A DNA stretch of 64,000 nt from Sipunculus nudus (GCA_026874595.1 CM049317.1:68508118-68572117), one strand, 5' to 3'; positions 22,050 through 35,672 are shown, counted from the first letter of the stretch. A program made the numbers and translations. The notes: generated from the sequence alone by a model not told the origin.

Positions 22050-22835
22050 TGTATTTTAAAATGGGTGGCCCCTCTTATATGCTGTCTGATATGGGTTATG
22101 CTGTGGTTCATGGCAAAAATGATATGATCCATTAAAGGTTACATCCATGCAAAATCATTGCCGCTGCTTTGACAAGTTACAGGAGAAAATCAGCAAAATA
22201 ATGATAAGCCATATATAGACTCTATAGGCCAACAAGGAATCCTCCACATTTAGGCAGTAATTGTGATCATTTTATAACCAGGAAGCCCAGCTCTCACAAT
22301 CAGCTTGTTAGCTATTGATCTGGTGGTTTGTGTGGCCATGTGAGCCGTTACCATCGCAACATAGTAATGATTTTTTTTTTAAATTAAAAAGTTATACATG
22401 TGATAGTAAACAAAATAAAAACATGATATCTATGTCAAGGTTTTATATGTGAAGATGCCCGGTCAAGTACACTTGAATCTAGGTCATTTGAGTTCACAGT
22501 CATGGAAAATCATGCTCGTTGCTATGACAACGTAATAGCAGACAATCATCAAAGATATGACAAAATTAATTATAAAGGTAAAACATATGGACCCTTTGCC
22601 ACCATGGACCCCCTCCCCTTTAGGCAGTTAATAAAACCTTGTTTTCTAGTTCGCCCCTTAACATGGCACATAGTAATGACATTTTTAAATCAAACTAGGG
22701 TCTAGAGGTCCCCAACCATATGTTTAACAAGGAACCACTCTGAATGTGTTGTTTAAATTTTAGATTACCAGGCATCATGATGATTCAGCACAATTTTTAA
22801 AATATATATTTTATATATAAATTAATATATTATTT
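22050..22835. other. Intergenic, diverged repeat-like sequence
   Basis: Two stretches share phrases (CAAAATCATTGCCGCTGCTTTGAC near 22150 and AAAATCATGCTCGTTGCTATGAC near 22505; TTTAGGCAGT near 22250 and 22620). This suggests an old tandem duplication of about 360 bp. No gene. Confidence 0.45.
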
Positions 22836-23018
22836 ATATGCCTCTGTTACTGGAAAAATTATGACATATTCAGTGTATATCAGTTATTCTACATGACTTA
22901 TTTCTAGTATATATACCAAGTATACATATGCCTCTGTTACTAGAAAAATTATCACATATTCAGTGTATATCAGTAATTCTACAACTTTTTTCTGGTATAT
23001 ATACCAAGTATACATATC
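22836..23018. repeat. Tandem duplication, about 90-bp unit
   Basis: Two copies of CCTCTGTTACTRGAAAAATT with TTCAGTGTATATCAGT and ATATACCAAGTATACATAT. A partial third copy lies near 23876-23910. Confidence 0.85.
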
Positions 23019-23215
23019 AAGATTTGGGCTTGACCATTGCTGGACCAGATCCCGATCGGGGTTTAGGCCAGACTGTATCCGAATAAGGATTTGCATGGTC
23101 TTGACCAATCGCTGATTCCCGATTGGTGCAGACCAAATCTTGATCAGAATTCTGACCAGTCCAAACCGCGATCAGGATCTGGTTCAACCCAAATCCAGAT
23201 TCAGACTGTGAGTTG
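23019..23215. repeat. Quasi-repetitive GATC/GACC-rich stretch
   Basis: The words CCCGATCGG, CCCGATTGG, CTTGATCAG, GCGATCAGG and GACCA recur at irregular 25-35 base spacing. Related words reappear at 23750-23800. No unit is regular enough to name. Confidence 0.4.
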
Positions 23216-23801
23216 ACATATAACAAAATAATGGCTAGAGCATATACTTCTGCATAAATTAAGGAAAATTCACCTTTGTTCAGCCACTCATAAGCTTAAA
23301 TCTAATTTTATTATAACCAAAGCTTATTTATGCCAAGCCAAACTTTGTATTTTACAGTTTGTAGATGTTAGCAATACTGATACCTGACATGAAATAATGA
23401 ATGGAATAAAAGAAAAATACTGATTTTTTGTGGGACAATTTTACCTCTGTTTAAATTAGAAATCTGTTAAACCTAATGAATTAAACCTTTTCTCGCTTAT
23501 GTTACCTACAAGCGTCATGAATCTATGAATCAAAATAATTAATTTTCTATCTAAAATAAACAAAAACATTTATAAATAAAAACAATTTTTCATTGATAAT
23601 TAAAAAAAAGCCTAGTGGACAAGAAGTTAACAAGTACATACATTTATGAGCTGGGTCAGAGGTATGGGCAGTGTGTAGGCATATTGATTAGACAGGAACT
23701 CATTCTCTTTGTTATTAATTGAAGATACGGATTTAGGCCATATTGAATTCCCGATTGGTCAAGAACAGGTTCCGGTCAGGTTTTGACCCAGCCTTTGGGC
23801 C

Positions 23802-23802
<1 letters not shown>

Positions 23803-23852
<50 letters not shown>

Positions 23853-23946
23853 ACTTTACATGACAGGTACATGTGTGTATCAGTAATTCTATATAATTTA
23901 TTTATAGTATATATATAGTATATATATTTACTATATATATACTATA

Positions 23947-23986
<40 letters not shown>
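23803..23986. repeat. Compound AT microsatellite with TATAGTATATAT palindromes
   Basis: Two AT tracts flank a segment with ATATAGTATATATA words in both orientations. Confidence 0.9.
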
Positions 23987-23990
<4 letters not shown>

Positions 23991-24930
23991 AATTTTACAA
24001 AATCTGATTCAGCACAATTTGTATTTATCTGCATTGAAATTATTGTTATATTTAGCCAGGATTCTATGTAAAAATGTTTTTTTTTTAAGAAATAAGGTAT
24101 ACAAATATATTTAAGTTTATCACAGGATTTACTTGAATATCCTCACAGCAGGCCCAGTTCAGGCATGTAACTGAGTGTTTTATAAAAATTGCATCATATA
24201 TGTATGTACAGCCACAAGTGGCTATGCATGTGAGTAACTATATATTTATTTTTCATCACATTTTAACGTGTCGTTCTTTGTGTATCCTAATGTTTTCACA
24301 CAAAGGTTTTGTATTTTCAGTGCCACACAACACACTCTCCCTATATAACACCATATACACACATTGCACTAGCTGCACGCTGTATCAGTGGTAACCCGAC
24401 ACCTCAGTGGATGGCCATCTGGCTGTGCTGACAGCATGCTAAATGCTGTTTAGAACTGAGTGTTCCTGTGTGAAACAGCTGTGAAAAACCTTTAGAATAA
24501 TGTACATTCAATAGGTTTATATAAATGTAAACTTATTATTTTTACTATATTTTTTCAAACGGTGCTATATTGACGTGTATCAGCTAATCCTGTGTCCTTT
24601 TGTTTAAATACCTGTATCTTGCAACTTGTGGAGCATGCAGCTGCAAACCTGTTGTGATGATAAAGCTCAGCTGTGTTTTACAGAGACAGAAAACAATGAG
24701 AAATATGGGTAATGCAGGTAAAGCTTATTATTATCATAGGCCTCGCATAGAGCTTTCAAATTAAATGATGTCATTTATTTCAACTTCCTCATTCACATCG
24801 ATGGAGCGATTTCTTGCGATAATAGATAGAATTAAATTGATTCGTGAACAGATGTAACGCAACTATATCATTTTTGAAATCATAAATGGGAAATATAGGC
24901 GGGGATATATGTTTGAAATCTTGTATTTTT

Positions 24931-24932
<2 letters not shown>

Positions 24933-24977
<45 letters not shown>

Positions 24978-25052
24978 CTCTGTCTCTCTGTGTCTGTCTC
25001 TGGCTCTCTCTTTGTCTGACTGCCCCCTTCTCTCTGTCTCTCTGTCTCTCAC
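24933..25052. repeat. (CT)n microsatellite with degenerate CTCTGT tail
   Basis: A pure CT run of about 40 bases followed by CTCTGTCTCTCTGTGTCTG-type decay. The Arg-Glu-rich and Leu-Ser-rich frames over it are spurious. Confidence 0.95.
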
Positions 25053-27540
25053 TCTCAACAAAAAGCAACGCAAGGTGTTTATTTTCTTCAGAACTTTCAT
25101 CAAAATGATCAAACCATCCTTCTCTCTTATATAACAATATGACACATTAGTTAATTGTACATAAATATATACACGCTTCAGTTTTACCATTTAGCACTGT
25201 TCCATCATTTTTTTGTAAACATATCTCTCTGATAGGATTAAAGTTGTAAAGTAAGTTGCTGACTAGTGCACCCAAAGAAACTATCCCCGAGTGAAGATAA
25301 AAAATAGTTTAAAATCTTTGCAGTTGTTCCTTGCAGTAGTTTGTTGAAAGGAAACTCTTAAAGCTGAAAGGATGAAAGAAAATAGTGCATGTTTGAGTGT
25401 TTACTAACAGCTTGTAGATAAACAAACTCAGAAATCCAACACAGAGGTGTTATAAGAACTTACAGGAATCACCTACCTTTGATTTATATATAGGCAGAAT
25501 AAGCTAGAAATCACATAACGTCTACAGGAAAAAAAGTTGGATAACTGGGATTAAAGTACATGTAAAGGAGAATGTAAAGTTAAAGGAATTGTACCGTCGT
25601 TTTAGAAGAGGCATGATATGTTTGTCAATGTTAAATATTTGATAGCTTGCCTTATTTTTTTTTTTATTTGAAGCAAAACCGTACAAGATTTCTGGGCATT
25701 TGTTTATATTATGTTATCAGTGGCGGATCAAGGAATTTATCAAAGGGGACACAAAGTGCAACTTTAGCATTTTGCGTGCGAATTTAGACAGACAGAAAAA
25801 AACCCACATAGATTCATGGCGTTAGTAAGTAGATGGTGTCGGTAATTAGTTTGATCTCATATTCGACCGATGTTTCATGAAAACTCCCAAAGTTTTCTTT
25901 ATTCTTCGCCGCGAGATCATCGGACCTGGCGTGATTGATAATTATTACCGATAACTAATGTCTTTCGTTTTGCTTGAGCTCCTGACCAGAAACGCGACAT
26001 CAAGATGAGCGATATATTCGACAAATGTCTTTCAGGTGTTCATAACATACCAACCACTGTTTGTTGCACGACAACATGATAATCGTGCCAGGAACTCCTT
26101 TAAGCCCGACAGCCCGACGAATCTACGATATCTGTCGTACTTCAAAACTGTTGCCCGTTTCATCCCTTTATGTCCTGTGAAAATGTTATTAGTTACATTG
26201 TGAGGGAAAACATGATTCAAGGGCAGCAGCCCTTTGCCGCCTGAAAAAAAAAGTTTTCGAGAAATATAAAATGTGATACAAACACGCTTTGTACAAAGAC
26301 CTTTATTTCATCCTAGTTGTGCCCATGCGGAAGAAAAAAGTTTTACCAGTGTGAAATAAATGTAACAACGAAAATTGTAATTGTTACCTCAAATGTTTTT
26401 ATGTCTCATTATACAGGCTTCATTGTAATCACGTGGTTTGAATATGAAAGGATGTTAAACATAGGTCCACCTTCAAACCGGATAGAACTGTATTTTGGCC
26501 CCGCACATTTGATTGTTTATATAACACGCGTGTTTTATTGCGTGTATAACAGAGTAATTCTAAACGCAAGCGTTAATAGATACGTATACCATCGGAAACA
26601 AAATTTCTTTTCATATGTAGGGTTATAACAGGACATCCATTTGTTACTAGGCATACAACAGAAAAAAAAGACTAACCCTGAAACATTAGGCTGCAATATG
26701 CACCCATATTTTTGGATATTTACTATAATGGTCAGCATATCAAACTTGAAAGTGAAAATCATGGATATGTCAAAGCAAAAGCAAGGTAACCCTTCACACG
26801 AGAGCGATAGGTTTCTGTATTTAATGTAACACAGGAACTGTATAGTAGCCTTTTTATAATGATTCACAATCATCATCGCCATAAAATATACTGAAATATA
26901 ATTACAGCTCGTGTTTCACTTAAATAATGAAATAATAATGTTAAAAAAACGTTGCGCTTCCGATATTTGATATTCACTCAGAGCCAACAAGCACATTCAC
27001 TGAAATGAAAAATAATGTAATAAGAATCCTTGCACATCCAAGGATGCAACGTGGGGCTTTAAAGGGCAAATAAGTTCAAGATGAAAAAAAGACACACAGC
27101 TGTTACTTGTGTAATCTCTGAATTACAACGTTATTCTAACGTTTATGCTCCTTTTATTCAAACAGCACATGCTTTATCTACAATAGGAAACTTTGGCAAT
27201 ATTCAGAATATCTCTTCCAGGCATGATTTTTATAAATGAAATCGGTTAATGTTACAGTTTTAAATGGGTTCTTTCTATGTATGTCAACACTATTTTTTTT
27301 TCAAATAGGAACGCCTGTCTCGACATTGAATGCCTGGTCAACTTAGAATTACTGTGAGGGGGTTAAAAGTTGGAAAACACGCAGCCGGACATGTTCTTAC
27401 AAGCACTCGGATTCTGCCTGCACGGCCCAAATGGACGAATATCGAGTCTCTTCATTCAGAGCCAAAAAGACATCAGATATCCGAGGTAAAGACTAGTATT
27501 TACGAGAAACGTCAGCAGTGTGATATAAAAAAAACGATAA
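25053..27540. other. Intergenic, no supported gene
   Basis: AT-rich sequence. A GGCGGATCAAGG word near 25725 is the end of an old transposon family seen elsewhere in the window. The overlapping 100-codon frames at 26317-26882 lie on opposite strands and have no recognisable domain or splice context. Confidence 0.5.
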
Positions 27541-28780
27541 TTTTTAGCTCAGCTGTCTGTAAGTCATCTAAGCTATAGTGATCACTCTTTGTCCGTCGTC
27601 CGTCTGTCCGTCTGTCCAGCTGTCCGTCCGTCTGTCCGTTAACCAGGCACAAATCGTAACCGCTGGACCTAGAAACTTGTAACTTGACATTCTGAGAGGT
27701 CAATGTAAAATCTCCATGGAAACCAGAAACTAGGTCTCTGTTACCCATATCCTTTGAGCTATGGGGCCCAAAAATACCCACCCCCCCCAGAATAGTAAAA
27801 AATGTCATACAAAAACTTCAATATCTCATTAACTACATCACTGATGGTCATGATTTTTGGCATACATATTGATCATGAGATGTTCCATCAGTTCCTGCAG
27901 ACTGGAGGCGCCACCTGTATTTTGAGATATTTACGATATTTTTCTCTATTTTTGAGACCTTTAAAAATGGGAACATCTGTTAACAGGGCACAAATCGTGA
28001 AGACTAGACCTAGAATCTTCATTATTGACACAGTGAGAGACCTATGAAAAGTCTCCATGGAAACCGGAAATTTGGTCTCTGTTTCTCATATCCTTTGAGC
28101 TATTGGGCCCCAAAGTACCCCCGGCCCAGAATAGTCAAAAATGTCATACAAAACTTCAATATCTCATTAACTACATCACTGATGGTCATGATTTTTTACA
28201 AACATATTGATCATGAGATGTTTTATCAGTTTCTGCAAACTGGTGGCACCACCTGTATTTGATCGGGTTTTTTAACGATTTTTTATCTATTTAAAGACCT
28301 TTAAAGATATGAACATCTGTTAACAGGGCACAAATTGTAACAACTGGACCTAGAATCTTCATTCTTGTCATGCAAGGAGGCCCATGAAAAGTTTCTGTGG
28401 AACCCTGAAATTAGTTCGCTGTTTCCCATATCCTTCAAGCTATAGGACTCCGAAGTATCCCTCAGAATAATGGAAAATTTGATACAAAAGCTGAAGTATC
28501 TGAACAACTAATGCAGAGATCAACATGATTCTTTGCATGGACATTGACCATTAGGTGTTTTTATTAGTTTCTGCAGACTGGTGGAGCCACCTGTTTTTTT
28601 TTAAAGTTTACGCATTTTTTCTCTATTTATGAGATATATAAATACAGACACAGTCTTGGCCTGTTGGTTAATCTGTTTGATGCTTCAGTTGAATGGGTAT
28701 ATACTACCATTCAGATGATAAAATTTCCTTTTGCGAATCTCTTCCCAGTCAGCTGAGCGTCATGACCTATGGGTCACTTG
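27541..28780. mobile_element. TTTAGCTCAGCTGA-family repeat, copy 2
   Basis: Left end TTTTTAGCTCAGCTGTCTG with CCGTCCGTCTGTCC; right end CAGTCAGCTGAGCGTCATG and CTATGGGTCACTTGTT. Three internal tandem units of about 340 bp each start near GGGCACAAATCGT. Each carries CAATATCTCATTAACTACAT or a diverged form, then TGATCATGAGATGTT. Confidence 0.85.
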
Positions 28781-28876
28781 TTTTATAATGATTTTTCTCC
28801 CATCATATACAAAAGCACACAAGGATGTACACAAGAAACATCATATATGGACATTAACAAGATTGCAACACATTGC

Positions 28877-28882
<6 letters not shown>

Positions 28883-28937
<55 letters not shown>
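28883..28937. repeat. (AT)n microsatellite
   Basis: About 27 AT repeats, 90 bases after the end of the preceding mobile repeat. Confidence 0.95.
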
Positions 28938-28939
<2 letters not shown>

Positions 28940-29767
28940 GTAAAATGTATTCTTCTGACATAAACATCATCTACCACTATTTAGTTCTTAAACCGTATGC
29001 TCTGTCCTGCACACAAGTGGCTAGATCCTGCACCGGGCGCAACCAGTGGCTCAAAACATAAACCTAGCACGCACGCCACCTGGTGGTGGTATAGCGCAAA
29101 TTTACAAAATAAGATTTTTTTTTTAAAGCTTCCAACCGTTGTTCTTCTTTTATGTTTCTTCTTCTTGCTTGGGAGTTGCCGTGAATCCACAAGATCGGAC
29201 CTCTTGTAATAGTAAACAGGTACACGTGGACCGAGTTTACTCATACACAGATCATAACAACGTATAAAAAAGGCGAACTGGCGAGAGTAAATGCATGTGC
29301 TGTGAAGGTTTTGCTTTAAAATATTTCGTATTCAGTTCAAATGAACTTACATTGTGAGATAATACACATTTATTTTTTAATGTTTATGTACCTTTAATGA
29401 GTTGACGATGTACCTGCAGCAAATAGTTTTACTTTTGTCAATCACAAGTGATGCACATATACCTTAAACCAGTGCCGAAACCCCAAAAAATGAGATATAT
29501 AAAATAGCTTTTCATACAGAGTCCTTCTGTTTAGAACACGTCGCCTTACGCAATCAGGTGTTCAAAGTTATACCCAAGTTTTAAACAGTGGATTAAGTCT
29601 TTTCATTGTTTTTGTTTATATCAATAGGGAAGAGTATTAACAGAAGAATCAAATTATTTTACCAACAGGTATAGAAAATGAATTTTAGGAGACTTAATGG
29701 TAAATTTTGTTCCGTATACTTTCGTGTTTTCTAGGACATCTCTCTTTGCAATGGTCTCTACCTACAG

Positions 29768-30609
29768 ATTACAACTGCACAGGTCCGTTTAACTACGTGT
29801 ACCTAAATGGACGACCGGTAACGTGTAATTCGTACCTTCCCTCCTGCTACTATGTAACACTTCCCAAGAGGACATTGAACCCAGCAAGGCGCATTTATAA
29901 ATCCATTTGGGCAGACCTTATTAGTATCGAGACAGAAGGGGGGCAGCGACACATTAAGACATTTCTTCCGGCGAGAGGAGGTATGGCTCATAAGTTTGCA
30001 TTTTTACGAACTTGTTTAAAATTGGTTTTCCCAGACTCACGTAGTCAGAAGAAACTTTTATTTAATAAAATTGTAATTTAAAACGTTAATTTCACTTACT
30101 TCTATAGCAGGCTTATAGATACACATGGATAGATGGAGGGCACAATAAATATGATGCACGATGTCCTACGAGATATAAATATTAACTGACATACAAGGTG
30201 GCAGGCCCTAGGGGAGAGTAACAAATCAGCGGTATTTCACTTACTGTCTCAACAAGTGTTTTCTTTTGAAATTCCATGTATAACACATTCGATATATATC
30301 TTATGGCTTGACTCTTTAAGTGTTTCCTTAAATTTTACAGAGTTTGTTTACTTTATACTTTAGGATACTGAACGTAGGGCACGGATGTAGAACAGGAGGG
30401 AATATGGATCTGGTCTGCCACAGGCCGACCATTCAGTTACACCAACCGGTATTCAGACGAACCTAATGATAAGTGGAATGAGGATTATGTGTACATTGCT
30501 GGTAAAGTGAAGTGGACCTGGAATGACTCAAAATTTGACTTAGGCCGCCGTTATAGATTTCCTGGAATTTGTGAAATAAACTTGCGTATGCTTCAATATA
30601 TCTCTCACA
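29768..30609 (+). pseudogene. C-type lectin copy B, decayed
   Basis: Exon 29768-29980 is exactly 213 bases, as in copy A, phase 1 at both ends (acceptor ctacctacag, donor gtatgg). It reads DYNCTGPFNYVYLNGRP, SCYYVT and LISIETEGGQRH without a stop. The second exon starts at 30364 after tactttag. In the required frame it meets TGA (30369) and TAG (30375) within the first four codons, then runs GTDVEQEGIWIWSATGRPFSYTN, DEPND, WTWND and GICEIN. The Trp after YTN is Arg. After GICEINL the frame runs on into transposon-like sequence. No TSP1 or signal exon was found upstream, where a repeat is inserted. Probably a pseudogene; an alternative acceptor at 30377 would shift the frame. Confidence 0.75.
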
Positions 30610-30651
30610 AGTACTCCCTTGTAAGTGTTAATAAGAACGCTGTTTCGGTTG

Positions 30652-30800
30652 AATGTCGGGGGCTTCAAGGGTGGGTTCAGGATTTAGGAAAAGGAGGGGT
30701 CCAACCCAGGAGTACTAATGTCAAAACCATAGAAGAAGGATCCCAGGCCCGGAAAAAGGGGGTCCAGGCCGCAAAAGTTGGTTTGCAGGGGAGTATTTAC
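30652..30800. mobile_element. Fragment of a GGCGGATCC-type DNA transposon
   Basis: GGGGTCCAACCCAGGAGTAC and GGGGGTCCAGGCCGCAAAA match the order in the element at 37576-37760. It lies directly behind the lectin pseudogene exon. Confidence 0.5.
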
Positions 30801-30867
30801 GTTCCATTAATATATTGTTACAGGTGCCTCTTTTTATTGTGTGCACAAGTCTTACATATGTCTGTTT

Positions 30868-31535
30868 TATTGTGTGACACGGGCGTAACTCGTGTTGTAG
30901 CGGCCTCGCCTGGCCGGGTGTTTCAGGCTCAGTTTAACTCCCTGGTTGAACTCTCGCTGTCGTGCTTGTCACGAATGTTCACGTGTATTGTTTTGTTGGA
31001 TTGTTCGTGAAAGGGAATTTTCTAGAGTTTTCGGATAAAAGGTCATAAATAGGGGTTGTTCTTTAGAGCCAGAGAGAGGAGAGGAGAGAAATATTCCAGC
31101 AGACACAGAAACGTGTAAGTCAGTTGTGGACCTTTTCCAATAAGTGCGACAGTTTTAATCTAAATTTGTGACGATCTTATAAAGTCTTCAGTTTGCTTTC
31201 GGGATTATAACAAGAACTTCACTTTGGGATTACAACGGATTGATTTTGTGAATGAACTGGACTGTTATTCTCTGAGAAGTTTTATGTGAAATGTTCATCT
31301 GGATTTTGCGTTATAAAGGACTTGTGGTCGCTGTGACAGTGGTGGTATCCAGGTACTGTACACTTTATTTATATACTTTTATTGATTTACTGTTGTAATG
31401 TTGTTATACTGTATAGTTGTATTGATTTAGTGTATTGTTATGTTAGGATTGTTTTAAGAATAAATTATAATTATTTGTTAACAAAAAAACACTGACTTCT
31501 TTATTCATTCCCCTAGACATTTCACGCTGCCTAGT
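30868..31535 (+). mobile_element. Possible solo LTR
   Basis: Starts near TGTGACACGGGCGTAACTCG. It contains a TATA-like GGTCATAAATAGGGG about 180 bases in, then an Arg/Glu-type purine run, and AATAAA near 31459. This layout suits a U3-R-U5 LTR. I could not find matching target duplications or a second LTR, so the ends are uncertain. Confidence 0.35.
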
Positions 31536-34020
31536 GTTGCAGAATCTGATTTTTTTATCTCCATTAAAAAAATTATGTTCGTCACGCATAGGTGATCTGT
31601 TGATATTTGGTTCCGAAACAATGTGTTGTGATATAATTGCTCCGAAACAAATTAAAAACACACGAATGTTTTATGATGCCCTTAAATACGCCAGTGAATA
31701 AAACGTACAAACAAAAAATACTGCTTGCAGTATAGAACTGTAAAAACACTTACAAAGCACCCATTTACAATCAACAATAACATGTTTGCCATAAATTTTG
31801 TTTTGTTTTGCAAATATGTTTTTATCAGAGTCTGGCTGTGTTCATAGACAAGATATTGGATTCATCCAAGTGGTATAGAGACAATAATTGAAAAGTTATT
31901 TTATTTCATGCAGAACTAATATGCAAAACCACTGTCTAATATTGTATTGGCGTGTTTAATGGCACATTATTTTGAAAATCAAAGCATTGCACACAAACAT
32001 GCTGCGCTGCCCCACACGCGATTGTTTATATACACCATGGTGCTATTATGCATAAAATGCACATGCACGTTATTTATTCAAAGCTTTGCAAATTCCTCCC
32101 CCCCCCCGCCCATTTTATTCGCATTAATGCATTAAAAGAGATATAACATCGAAAACATGTCCAGGCTTGTAGCAGGCAGTCCAAGAAGACACGGGTCGTA
32201 TAGTCGAGTTTTCAGATGGGGTACGTATGAATTTTCTATAATACAGGGGTTTTCAATTGATTTGTAATGGTCCACTCATACATTTGAGATTGGTAGTCCA
32301 CACGACGACTTTGGGCAACATTTGTAATTTGCAGATTAAGGCCGCCATTGACGAAAATTCCTTGGAAAGTTTTCCCTTTTGCATTTTTTTTAAAACAAAC
32401 CTGTTTTTTTTGTCCCGGTACAAACAGATCCTTAGTCACGTGACTTATTGTAGGTTTCAAAAGATTTGTCAATACCTGTAATCTTTTCAATTTTTTTTTA
32501 ATTGTAAGATTTGTGCCCTGTAAACAGACTTGTAGATAAATGGACATATAAAAGTTGCCTTTCAGTAAGTTGTGCTAAAAAAAAGAGTATTGGATGTCAA
32601 CAAAAATGGTTCGCTAGTCAATCCAAACAAAAAACAGTATTATTTATAAGCAGCAATTCTCTGATAGTCGGAATCACGGCGCCTAGACACTACACTCATA
32701 CCCAAAATATCCCCTCTACCTTTACCCAAAACCCCAATAACTTTCTTACTTTCTCCCGCGTATTTTTCCACTGCCATTCACTTAGAAAAGAAAACAAATA
32801 CACATTTATGTGTCAGTTTTTAAATTTGATAAAAACGATGTAAGAGTCAGAGATTTTCTAAGTTAAGTAGAAAGCGAATTCCAGACTTTCCAGAAATTCG
32901 TGCAACAAAATTGGTGCGCGCGTTCCCGACGGGAAGCCAATGGAGCTGTTTGAGCTGAGGCGTGACGTGTTCACTCGATGGATCTGAATTACAATAAGCG
33001 AGCATGATATTACTGTTTGCACAAAGACTGAGAGCAAATGCCGGGAAACCGAATAAAATTCTAAACAAATTTTTTTTTGATAATCGGTTAGAAGACCCTA
33101 ATTTTAGGTACCTATTATATGAGGCCACCTGAAGACAATGAATTAAAGGATTTGATGTGACAGGTGTAAAGGCTGCATACAAATATTTTGTCTATCATAG
33201 CTCTTTTAAGTGTAAGACGAATCGAAAAGTGCATTATTAGTTAGACGTATCAATTTTTAAACATGTTCGAACAAGCTCAATTGAAATATATATATTTTTT
33301 TATTTTTGCATTTTTAGAAAAAAAAAACATCTTTGGTTTCTTAGCTATGGAAAACGAAGTAACACGAACGCAAGCCAGTTAAATTGCTGTGACAAAGAAA
33401 GCAGCTTTCCTTCGGTGGTAAATAAGATGGGTTTAGGCTTATATATGCATATAATGTATATGATGTTCAGTATGCCAAACCCCCGACTGACCGTACATGG
33501 CATGACGGTCATAAAGGATCATCAAGGTAAATATCCTTCCAGCTGGCGGTGACATTTTGGTCAGAAGAATACTCTTTTTACATTGCAACAGCGCCCAAAT
33601 CGTTTTGACCAATGCGGTTGGCAGAAATTGGTATAAAGTGCTTTGTACTGCTTTCACACGGCAAATAAAACCGGGTGTCAAGTGCACGCGGCGTCATGCC
33701 TCCCAAACAAAGACGTCACATGAAACAATAGACAATGCGCGTGACGTCACTTATTTTGTACCTGACGTCAAAAAAAGGGTTACTCTCGACTAGGCCAAAA
33801 CGGATTCGATTCACTTTTAATTGTCGTTTGAAAGCTCAGTCCGGATCGAAAACATTTGAATGTGGATTGAAAACAGTCTGGCGAATTAGATTCAATATAC
33901 ACATTTAATTGCCGTTTAAAGACCCATTGTGGATTGAATGTGAACTGAACAGGGTTTGAAACCGTTTTGCATTTGAAATGTGAAAGGGTTATTTGATTCA
34001 ATACATCTATTACATTTTAA
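31536..34020. other. Intergenic, no supported gene
   Basis: AT-rich. CGTGACGTCAC and CCTGACGTCA words near 33740-33770 look like CREB/ATF-type sites, but no transcript is evident. A segment at 33795-34010 has loosely repeated GATTGAA/TTTAATTGCCG words. A C9 run lies near 32098. Confidence 0.45.
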
Positions 34021-34223
34021 ATTGTTACCATGGCAACTTTATTCGGCGCTTGTGGTAGTATTCTAATAATACTGCATACTTGTTAAGATGGTTTAAAATC
34101 GCGCGTATTTTTACTTCGCTCCTACTCTATACAATGGGCCGCATATGCCTTCCCTGAAATGGATCTGAAAATGGTTTTAATCGCCGCCTGTGTCTCATTT
34201 ACTTAAAACTTTAAAATAGGTTA

Positions 34224-34418
34224 GTCGCCTGTTGTGTCAACTGAAATTTGTTTTGGATAGAGAGTTCCTTTTCAATTATATCTCAAATATTAAGTTAATA
34301 ATGAAAATATGGACCATATAGTGATAAAAACGCCAGGAAAATGTCAGATAAGTAATAGTTATAAGGAAATTACCAAGAAAAGGAACAAATTTAACACCAA
34401 TAGCAACTTAGAGGGCAC
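34224..34418. mobile_element. Diverged relative of the MITE at 51963
   Basis: Shares GGACCATATAGTG, AAAACGC, AAGGAAAT and AACAAATTTA in the same order as 51963-52177, with eroded ends (GTCGCCTGT). Confidence 0.5.
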
Positions 34419-34942
34419 TTAATTGTTCAAGATTTTCATATCTATATTCGTAAGAATTAGATTAAGTGTTATGACATAATTTATAACTGCATGAATGTTT
34501 ACATATATTGATATGCAGGTCTACATGGGTACTCGGGTCCTACTTTCGGACCCCCTGGGCCCTCTCAGTGGACCCGCTTCTGCACATGTTATAAACTTGT
34601 GAATATAAACAAAATGACGGCTTGTGTATCGTAGGATCGGCATTTTAGGCCTATTTTATGAAAGGTTCAAGGGTTATCTTAAATTCATAGATGTCAGATA
34701 TCAGAAAGGGGACCTATAACAAAATCTCTGTTTCCTTTCCTGTTTTATAGGGGAGCATTCCTGTGTGTTTGGTTCTTGGGTTTCTTGGAGGAAGTGTGCT
34801 TGGGAGAACAACTGGAGAAACCGCCGACGGACCTGTACGTTCAGGAACTCGGAAATACGAAATGAATAGACTCGATTATGTCAATCACCGCCTGAATGGA
34901 AATCGCGGACCCAAGGTATGAGCAGGTCAAATATATTATGTA

Positions 34943-35000
<58 letters not shown>
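34943..35000. repeat. (AT)n microsatellite
   Basis: AT tract 27 bases after the TSP1-like exon of copy C. Confidence 0.95.
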
Positions 35001-35001
<1 letters not shown>

Positions 35002-35551
35002 AAATAAAACATTATATATATTTTATGTATATATATACCTATATATCAGAAAACATCATTCACACCTGATGTTTATCAGCATAAAAAAATGGGTAGAAAA
35101 ATCCTTTTTCTTAGTCTTTTTTAAAAATATTATATCATTGATACTTTTATCAAGTCGGTTCATCATAATATAGGTCCGAAAAGAGGAATTTTTGCCTGTT
35201 TTTTCCCTGCCTGCAGAATTGAGCAGATTCCCATGAAATTGTGTATAGGGAGGATATGGACAGGGGAAGATTCCTATTCCTTGGCGGATGTATATGCGCT
35301 CTTATAAGTGCCATTCTGATTAATGGATGTTATGACGGAGGGCGAAGAGAATCTTAAAGCCAGCAATCTACAAGATATTAATAAACACGGTTCCTGCGCC
35401 GTTTATTATGTACAGTTTTCTCTTTAAACGACTTTACTGTTTTTTGTGTGTCTTTATATGTAGGGGCGTTTGTCCATCGCTCAGTTTGTTTTTAAATATT
35501 AAATAATTATAAATATACTTTTCCCCCTGTAAAAAAAGGGTAGGGGTGTTA

Positions 35552-35563
<12 letters not shown>

Positions 35564-35617
<54 letters not shown>
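35564..35617. repeat. (AT)n microsatellite
   Basis: AT tract of about 27 repeats in copy C. Confidence 0.95.
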
Positions 35618-35618
<1 letters not shown>

Positions 35619-35672
35619 CGTGAAGATTAATTGACGCTACTGCAAATAAAGTCCTTCTGTCCCAACAGCCAG

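Noticed and set aside
24789-25190. 133-codon Arg/Glu-rich frame
   Set aside because: It is the complement of a CT microsatellite and its decayed tail.
26317-26882. Overlapping frames of 103 and 115 codons
   Set aside because: They are on opposite strands in AT-rich DNA with no recognisable motif; chance openings are likely.
32236-32547. 103-codon Lys-rich minus-strand frame
   Set aside because: No domain, splice context or composition difference from its AT-rich surroundings.
33715-33775. Paired GACGTCAC sites as a regulated promoter
   Set aside because: No exon, start site or CpG enrichment follows; the words alone are too short to support it.
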